DNA of 10,730 nucleotides from the NCBI GenBank assembly GCA_018398765.1, contig JAHBMJ010002438.1, positions 1 through 10,730 of the forward strand, given 5' to 3'. Positions 5,186-10,730 of this stretch are shown in pieces (position 1 is the first letter of the stretch; each line of letters starts with the position of its first letter). A program made the translations under genes and the position numbers. The stretch is from Chromera velia (lineage: Eukaryota; Sar; Chromeraceae). The notes below the pieces were generated by a model. It was given only the letters and a program-made list of their open reading frames with translations, did not search any database and was not told where the DNA came from.

Positions 5186-8100
5186 ATGGGCTCCCCCTCG
5201 GCAAAAATGGGATGGCGCCCCGGTCTTCTGGAAGAGGCTGCAGGCGTGTCCAGAGACCTGGCGTCGCTTCTTTGTGACTCGGATCGTACCGTTGCGGTAA
5301 GCTTGTTAGGTAGACGGATGACGAATGAATCTTGTGGCGCCATTCAGACGTCTGAATGTGCCCCTGCAATTCTGATAAAAACCTCATGCATTTCCCATGC
5401 ATTCACTGGGTTTTGCAGGTTGTCTTTGCAGACTGCCTCCCCGATTCCCTCTGCAACTCCATCGCCCTTGACGCCCTCAGGAGACTGGTCGTCTCTCGTG
5501 CTCAGTCTGGTAGGGACGGGAAGGAGACGGGTGAAGCAGCAAGAGGCGTCTTCATAGCGTCAGTCGGTCCGGTGCGTGGGCTCCTTTCCTGTGTGCAAGC
5601 TTGAGGCTTCTTGATGGACATTCGGTTTATTCTGACAGGACGCAAATTGATAGAATTGGGTTGAATGGCTATGCATGCATGCAGTCATGAGGAGAGCTTG
5701 AGGGAGAACCCCCCGAGGGAGTTGGGGGGGCCCTCCAGAGACGGCAGTGGTACTGTAGATGGTCCGGCGGGTGGGCGTGAGGGGGGGGAAGAGGATTCGG
5801 AGGAGGACTCTGATGACGAGTTGCAACTCAGGACACTTGATCCTCCTCTCACAAGTCGACCCACAATGCCGAGTTCTCTTTCGAAAGGCACGCACACGGA
5901 TTTGTCTCCGAGGGCGGACATGAGTCGTGTCTTACTCAAGTAAGTGAGCCTTCAACGAACAATAGGGAGAGGTGGACGAGGGGTGAGGGAGGAACGGGAA
6001 GGGAAACAAGGACGGTTTTTAAGGACAGATCAATCACAACAGCGAAATTTACCATCCCACGCTCTCTTTCTCATGACTTCTTCTAATTCTCTCACCCGGC
6101 GTCCCCCAGACACGGAACGAACCGGTCCCTTTCCCTGCCTATCCCCCTACCATGTGGAAAATCGGGAAACACATGCACCGTATTGAAGGAATGCAGAACC
6201 TCCCCTACATGATCCGCATAGTCACCCATCCCTGCGTCTTCTCTGCTGCTGTCCCTGTCCGTCTCTTCTGTGCAGATTCGTGGAAGCTCCCAGCAGTCTC
6301 CTGGAGGTCCTCGCAGGTCTCCACCGTCTCCTTCCTTTCTGCTCTCCTCCTGGGGGGGTGGGGATGCACGGGGGCAGAGACGGGGGGGAGGGAAGTCCGG
6401 GAGGGTCCACCCAGGCCTCTCCTTTTTCTGCATACGCGTCTCCTGCTGCTGCTGCCACACCCATGACTGCTGCCACGGCCCATCCCGGCCCCCCCATTCC
6501 ACCACAGGTCAGTCCAGGAGCGTGTCTCTAGAATGCAGGGCTGCACCCTCTTGCCTGTCTGCTGGTGGTACCTGGAGTTTTCCTGTCTGCCCCGTTCCTC
6601 TCTCCAACCCGCCCTGTCTGGTTTCTTCTTCTCCTGTGTCTTGCACTTTTTCCTTGAATGCTCGACTTGAATGAATGTGCAGGCAGAACAAGGGACCCTC
6701 CCTCTGTGACCTTCTTTTCATTTTATTTGCAACGACTGCAGGGATGCGAGGGGACCCTTTCCCCGGCGCTCTCTGTGGTGGGGCTGCACCACCTGGAGCT
6801 CTGGCTGGAGGGCCTCTGCCGGCCTCCCGTGTCCTCTGAGGGGGGAGGGGGGAGGGAAGGGGATGAGGGGAGAGACAGTTCTCGGAGGACAGACAAAATG
6901 CGAGTCAGGGCGCTGCTGGTGTCGCTCTTCCTCTCGTCCTTCACAGCCAGAAGAAAGCGGTTTGGGAGAGAGGGAGGGGAAGGGGAAAAGAAAGGGGCGG
7001 AAGATGAAGTAGAGGACTGCCAGGGCTCTGAAAGTCACTGTGGAGATCGACCTGTTCCTCTTCGTGTTTTGTTTGAGAGAGCGGCTCTAGACCTGCAGTC
7101 GGAAGGTGAGTGTGGGGCACAGGGGGGGGGGGAGTGAGAGTGTCTGCTGCTGTCTTGACGGTGATAAGGAAAAGATGGACGGGAGGCAGGGAGACGTGGC
7201 CACCTGAAGCGAAGAAGGAGAGAAATTCGGAAAGAATGGGAGGACCAGGATCAGAGGTACGGAGACAGGTAAAAGTGGGGAGAGAAGCAGAGGAGGACCG
7301 AAAGAAAAACAAGAGAAGAATACGGCTTTCCGTCCGGCCAAATGTTGAACGAACACTCATGAAAAAATGCAAAATGGGGTGCTAACTCCTTTTCGAAACG
7401 TGTGGTGTCATCCCAGAGTCGTGATCAGATACGGCGGTTGAATCTGTCTGTTTCTCTTTCTCTGCCAGAGAAGGCGGATTGAGTAGAAGAATGTTTCCTA
7501 GCTTTGCATGACCAAGCCTGCAGGCCTGCTTGGTCCCCGATCGGCCCTCCGTTTCCGAAACATCTCTCTCTTTCCTTTTTTCTCGACGGTCTTCGTGAGT
7601 ATGTGTGAATATGAATTTCTGGTTTCCTTCCTATGGTTGCATGCAGATCCCCTCACTATAAAGGGTCTGAACAAGCTTCTGTTGCCCCAGCAAGAACCAG
7701 ACGAGAGAGATGGAGACGGAGACAAGAGCGTTGAGTTTGCGCAAACCAGAGACTCTGGAGGGCCTCTCTCACCTGCCGTTCATCCGAGTAGGGGTGGATC
7801 TTCTGCTCTTCCTGCCTCCGCCTTTGCCTCCAGACACCCGGTGCAGCCTCCCTCCTCCCTCAGGGGCTCTCGAGGCCTGCCCCTCCCCCCTTCTTCTTCT
7901 TCCTTCTGTGCGGATTCGGGACTCTTGACGCCTGGGGAGGGGTCAGGAAACGGGCAGGAAGGTTGGGGGGCGGGTCGGATTTCTGTCTCCTCGACGACTG
8001 CGGATGGGTGTCCGAGCACGGGGGGGGGCAGAAAGTCGCGGCCCTCGTTGTTCCATCGCGGGAAGGGAAGCCTGAGGGGGGGGCTTGGAGGAGGGCCCAG

Positions 8101-8326
8101 GTCTGCCTTGGCGGGGCTGGCTGAGTTCTACCGTCAGCGGGTGGATCGTGTGATTCTGGTGCTTCCGTTGGAGAGAGAAGAAGGGAAGGGGGAGGGGCAC
8201 AGATTGTGTGTCGGTGGTGTGTCGGGGTTTGGCACTATAGCGCAGAGAGGGGGGGGCTCTGTAGTGTCTGCTGTTGATGTTTCTGACATCGTTTTCTCAG
8301 CCGGCCCAAAATTGAACGGGGATTGA
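5186..8326 (+). CDS. Hypothetical spliced gene, six exons, 593 aa
   Basis: Proposed exons are 5186-5296, 5419-5558, 5685-5939, 6276-6507, 6742-7105 and 7647-8326; they total 1782 bases and every junction is in phase. Donors are GTAAGC, GTCAGT, GTAAGT, GTCAGT and GTGAGT; all five acceptors end in TGCAG. I do not recognise the product. Visible parts: helical, Leu-rich segments (DLASLLCDSDRTVA; DSLCNSIALDALRRLVV; LLKFVEAPSSLLEVLAGLHR; LHHLELWLEGL; ALLVSLFLSSF) that could be ARM/HEAT-like helices; an acidic linker (EEDSEEDSDDELQ, exon 3); Gly/Glu/Lys-rich and Ser/Pro-rich linkers (exons 4-6); and a C-terminal part with LAEFYRQRVDRVILVLPLE. The start ATG at 5186 is the first in frame, with G at +4. 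The weakest junctions are the exon 2 donor (5559) and the last intron, inside which an extra exon near 7485-7594 is also phase-compatible. Exon 6 is low in complexity and could contain further introns. Confidence 0.5.
5297..5418 (+). other. Intron 1 (predicted), 122 nt
   Basis: GTAAGC donor after GTTGCG; acceptor GGGTTTTGCAG. Phase 0 on both sides. It contains in-frame-disrupting sequence and a CATGCATTTCCCATGCATT repeat. Confidence 0.6.
5559..5684 (+). other. Intron 2 (predicted), 126 nt
   Basis: Acceptor ATGCATGCATGCAG at 5671-5684. The donor GTCAGT at 5559 is the only GT in the required phase before the frame closes. It skips TGA and TAG codons in the intervening sequence. Confidence 0.5.
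5940..6275 (+). other. Intron 3 (predicted), 336 nt
   Basis: Consensus donor GTAAGT at 5940; acceptor with a long pyrimidine tract and TGTGCAG at 6275. It joins phase 2 to phase 2 through a Lys codon. Best-supported intron in the gene. Confidence 0.7.
6508..6741 (+). other. Intron 4 (predicted), 234 nt
   Basis: Donor CAG/GTCAGT at 6508; acceptor GACTGCAG ending at 6741. Phase 0 on both sides; removes the TAG at 6529-6531. Confidence 0.65.
7106..7646 (+). other. Intron 5 (predicted), 541 nt, possibly two introns
   Basis: Donor GAAG/GTGAGT at 7106; acceptor GGTTGCATGCAG at 7646. A second GTGAGT at 7595 would allow a 52-nt intron 7595-7646, with an extra exon starting after GAGTAG at 7484, also in phase but with a poor acceptor. 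Confidence 0.5.
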
Positions 8327-8591
8327 AAAGCTACAGCCGAAAAGCAGCTCAAATTTCGAAATGGAAACATTAATGTGTCTGTAGGCCCTAAGCTGGGTCT
8401 AAAGGAGCGCTGACATATTCAAAGTTGAAAGATCATTAAAAAGATTTAAAACCTGATTTTTTTAATTAAAGCTTTATAATTAAATTTAGATCAAATCAGA
8501 AGGAAGTAAGTTTTTATGTAGAATAGGGTCCAGTCAATATCACATGAAGCAGCCTCGATCGCTCATGCGTAAGCACCTAGGCAAGCACACC

Positions 8592-8610
8592 CTCAGGCTG
8601 CCAGCCTGAG
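8592..8610. repeat. Perfect hairpin, 9-bp arms
   Basis: CTCAGGCTG, C, CAGCCTGAG. With a one-base spacer it is a palindrome rather than a stable RNA hairpin. No downstream T-run is present to suggest a terminator. Confidence 0.75.
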
Positions 8611-8693
8611 AAGTGGAAGAGTTTGAGAAGAAATATAGTTGTTTAGCTAGTTATCAACTGTTGTCAAATGAGAGTCCATCATTTCATATGTCT

Positions 8694-8712
8694 AGGCGAC
8701 GCCAGGCGACGC
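8694..8712. repeat. Tandem AGGCGACGC duplication
   Basis: AGGCGACGCC at 8694-8703 is followed directly by AGGCGACGC at 8704-8712, in otherwise AT-rich DNA. Confidence 0.75.
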
Positions 8713-9004
8713 ACAATGATTAAAAAAAAACAAAAATCTAGAAGCGTATAATCTTTTTTATTTTTTTTATTATTATTTTATGAGAAGTGCCAAAGTTCAC
8801 CAAACATATAAGAAAAACACACACAAACAGATCTAACTATAAGACCTACCTTTGCTAAGTTTGCTTGGACCTTTGACCACCAGACTAATTAAAAAAAAAA
8901 GAAAACTCGACATGTTTATTTTTTTTTTTTTAACCACTGTGCATTGTTTATAGCACAATCTGCCTTGCGTGTCATGACTTGCTAAACGCTACTAGTGACC
9001 ATGT

Positions 9005-9048
9005 TTGATTTGATTATATTTTATTTGATTTGATTTGATTTGATTTGA
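9005..9048. repeat. TTTGA / TTGAT microsatellite
   Basis: Imperfect pentamer array, with about four clean consecutive TTTGA units at its right end and degenerate units to the left. Confidence 0.8.
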
Positions 9049-9054
9049 GCTTCA

Positions 9055-9098
9055 ACCTCAAATATTTGATATTTGAGGTAAGATTTGAGGTTAACCTC
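9055..9098. repeat. Two adjacent perfect palindromes sharing the ACCTC/GAGGT core
   Basis: ACCTCAAATAT, TTG, ATATTTGAGGT (9055-9079) is followed by GAGGTTAACCTC (9087-9098). Both use the word ACCTC, so four copies of it alternate in orientation within 44 bases. Confidence 0.8.
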
Positions 9099-9257
9099 TT
9101 AGGGTTCCTCACTGAGTTACTGACTTACTGTCACTCTGATCATTTTTTTCATGACAATAGTTATCAGAACATTTCTGATGTGTGTTTCAAAAATTTAAAA
9201 AAAATATATATAAAATTATAAATTATTAGTTCCGTAAAAAAAATATGCCTGTGTGGC

Positions 9258-9271
9258 AGTGTATATACACT
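9258..9271. repeat. 14-bp perfect palindrome
   Basis: AGTGTATATACACT reads the same on both strands. Function unknown. Confidence 0.75.
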
Positions 9272-9404
9272 AGTCACTGAGACTCACTCTAGTACTAATA
9301 GAGATTAAGAACGTAAAATTGGTAGATTTGAAATTGCATATAACTTTTTGTTGATACGATAAAGTTAGAGCACGTACCAAAATTGAGGTGACAATCACTC
9401 AGCT

Positions 9405-10598
9405 TTATGGCACTTCCTTTTCCTCTTCTTCATGATCACTTTCTTCAATGTGAATCAAATCGATCGGTGGTGGGAGCTGCTGAGAGCTTTTTCTCTGGCT
9501 TTTCGGCTTTCCAGGAGTAGGTGCTCCTGGGCTTCTATTCGCTTGCGGAGAGATGACAACGGGGTGAGACGGAGAACCGCGCACACGTTTGCTATTGCTG
9601 TTGGTGTTGGAACTGTCCTGTTTCTGGGCAGCTAAGCATCCAGAGTTGGTAAGTTCGGCTACCCTCTGTGCTTCCGGGTCGTTTCTCAGAACGGTGACAA
9701 CCGCGTTGTGGATTGCGTGTGCCAAGCAAGGGACCCATGGCAGTCCAAGAAGCTCAACCGCATTGACAACGTTCCCCCCCCTGTCTGACGTAGCAGCAAG
9801 AACTTCCTCAAGCGAAATCCCGAGCAGATTCAGGACCTTTCGAACCATCTCTCCGATCTGCTCAGCCCCGTGGTAGATTGTCGTCTCGGGATCCAAAAAG
9901 GAGGCTGAATCCATCTCAAAGTTCTCTGTCAGCCAATGGATTGTGATCGCCAGGAACCCTGACCTTCCTGAATGCGACCACATATCGAGGGTGATCGACA
10001 CTCGTCGGGTCGCTGCTTTTCTCAACCTGTCTTTGATTGACAGAATAATCTCGTTCTTCAGTGTTGGGAGCAGAAGTCTCTGCACCTTCCCCACAGACGG
10101 GAGATCGTAGCGGGGGTCCAGTGCCTTGACTAGCTTTCACAATGCCTCGTTTTCTGTGAGATGAGGCCAGCCAGCACTGGCCAGAAAATCAGTGGTCAGC
10201 ATATTGCACTTGATTCTCTTCTCATGCGTCTCTGCATATGGTGCGACCACGGCTTCTGCTTCATCTTTGGTGGGGAAAAACGTTCGCACGTCAGGCTGCT
10301 TCGTCCCCCCCGCCCCCTCCGACCACTTCTCCTATCTTTGTTGGAGCAGCTGCACATGTTTGTCAGACGTGATCGTCAAGCCATGCTGATTGATGAGGTG
10401 GGTTTGAAAAGAACTGGTTGCCGCTGCTGCATACTCACAGCCACAAATAGTTTCTCCTTCCCCCTCGGCTCCTTGTATTTTCACCTGACACTGAATCACA
10501 TTTGCCCCCTTTTGCACGGACCATATTTTTTTTGCGTACCCGGCTCTAAAAACAAATGCCTCCTTCTTCCCGTTCGACCCTGTCGGATTGTGTGACAT
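9405..10598 (-). pseudogene. hAT-superfamily transposase (BED finger), degraded and C-terminally incomplete
   Basis: One minus-strand frame runs from an ATG at 10598 to a stop at 9405-9407, with two internal stops: TAG 10334-10332 (likely from CAG) and TGA 10139-10137 (likely from CGA or TGG). The N-terminus has a BED-type zinc finger: CGCEY, then THLINQHG with the His pair. Next come TENEAL, LVKALDPRYDLPS and GKVQRLLLP, classic pre-catalytic hAT sequence. The catalytic domain shows Asp in ITLDMWSHSGRSGF, the second Asp in AATSDRGGNVVNAVELLG, and the conserved CxxH in WVPCLAHAIHNAV. After that the sequence turns into a Ser/Pro/Lys-rich linker and an acidic tail (ESDHEEEEKEVP). The insertion/RW region, the catalytic Glu and the hATC dimerisation domain are not seen, so about half of the family's usual length is missing. 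The frame is open upstream of the ATG to a TAA at 10712-10710. The element must continue past the window end. Confidence 0.85.
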
Positions 10599-10730
10599 GT
10601 CTTTACGGGGTGTAAAATGTTTGCAGACGCTCAAAAAGGGGGCCGTAAAAGATGTTCCAGCACCAGAAAAGTCAACACAGCTGTTCGGGAAAACGTTCAG
10701 CTGATCGGTTTACCTCTGCATGAAGTAAAA
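10599..10730. other. 5' flank of the hAT transposase
   Basis: On the minus strand the transposase frame stays open from 10598 back to a TAA at 10712-10710, so the true N-terminus could be up to 37 residues longer. A TTCATGCAG at about 10723-10715 (minus) resembles the acceptors used elsewhere in the window. No terminal inverted repeat is visible before the window ends. Confidence 0.4.

Larger units (their letters stand above)
8327..9404. other. AT-rich noncoding region, no gene
   Basis: Composition changes sharply from the GC-rich exon to AT-rich DNA at about 8340-8440 and back at about 9400. It holds A/T homopolymers (near 8723, 8759, 8891, 8921, 9197), a TTTGA microsatellite and several palindromes listed separately. 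It may be the 3' noncoding part of the hAT element to the right, or a further insertion, but no terminal repeats or TSD were found. Confidence 0.55.

Noticed and set aside
6092-6546. Several overlapping minus-strand frames of 90-137 codons
   Set aside because: They lie opposite a well-supported intron and exon with consensus splice sites, and differ only in frame; the Arg/Gly/Pro-rich translations are low-complexity shadows.
7710-7928. Alternative plus-strand frame with Leu/Pro-rich translation in exon 6
   Set aside because: It cannot be reached in phase from the upstream exon without another intron, for which no clear splice sites are visible; noted only as a caution about exon 6.
8383-8400. 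TAGGCCCTAAG as the left terminal repeat of the hAT element
   Set aside because: It looks hAT-like, but the opposite end and TSD are outside the window and no inverted partner was found inside, so the call cannot be supported.
9916-10140. Minus-strand frame overlapping the transposase
   Set aside because: The frame with LDPRYDLPS and the catalytic-type Asp motifs is clearly the transposase; this one is a shifted shadow.

Overview
This is a eukaryotic nuclear fragment from a gene-sparse, transposon-rich region, not bacterial or viral DNA. Evidence for this is spliceosomal-type introns (GT donors, and acceptors that all end in TGCAG), AT-rich noncoding stretches with homopolymers and microsatellites, low-complexity charged proteins, and decayed eukaryotic-type transposable elements. 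The composition, the TGCATGCAG-type acceptors and the retroelement type would fit a protist alga such as a chromerid or other alveolate, but this is a guess from style; no gene here fixes the taxon.

Layout. Bases 1-22 are a pure poly-G edge. Bases 151-1053 on the minus strand encode a low-complexity, coiled-coil-rich hypothetical protein. A GC-rich spacer follows, and 1411-4523 holds the remains of one non-LTR retrotransposon on the plus strand. It has a 5'-truncated reverse transcriptase with a YADD box, a connecting region, a C-x2-C-x7-H-x3-C zinc knuckle and a restriction-endonuclease-like domain. The reading frame is broken by several nonsense codons, by a 10-bp footprint-like duplication, and by two DNA transposons that landed inside the zinc knuckle: an 863-bp hAT-like element with a perfect 8-bp target-site duplication (TSD), and a 186-bp MULE-like MITE with an 11-bp TSD. 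A third small element of 234 bp, with 8-bp flanking repeats, sits at the 3' end of the retroelement.

Bases 5186-8326 on the plus strand can be read as a six-exon gene (593 aa) whose phases agree at every junction. The product is unrecognised, with helical segments and low-complexity linkers. Bases 8327-9404 are AT-rich noncoding DNA with palindromes and microsatellites. From 9405 to beyond 10598 on the minus strand lies a hAT-superfamily transposase pseudogene. It has a BED-type zinc finger, two catalytic-type Asp motifs and a CxxH motif, two in-frame stops, and no visible C-terminal dimerisation domain.

The genes do not form an operon or pathway. The main interest is a layered record of transposition: a retroelement copy hit by at least two and probably three class II elements, with one probable excision scar, followed or accompanied by C-to-T-biased decay. 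No new defence or metabolic system was found.
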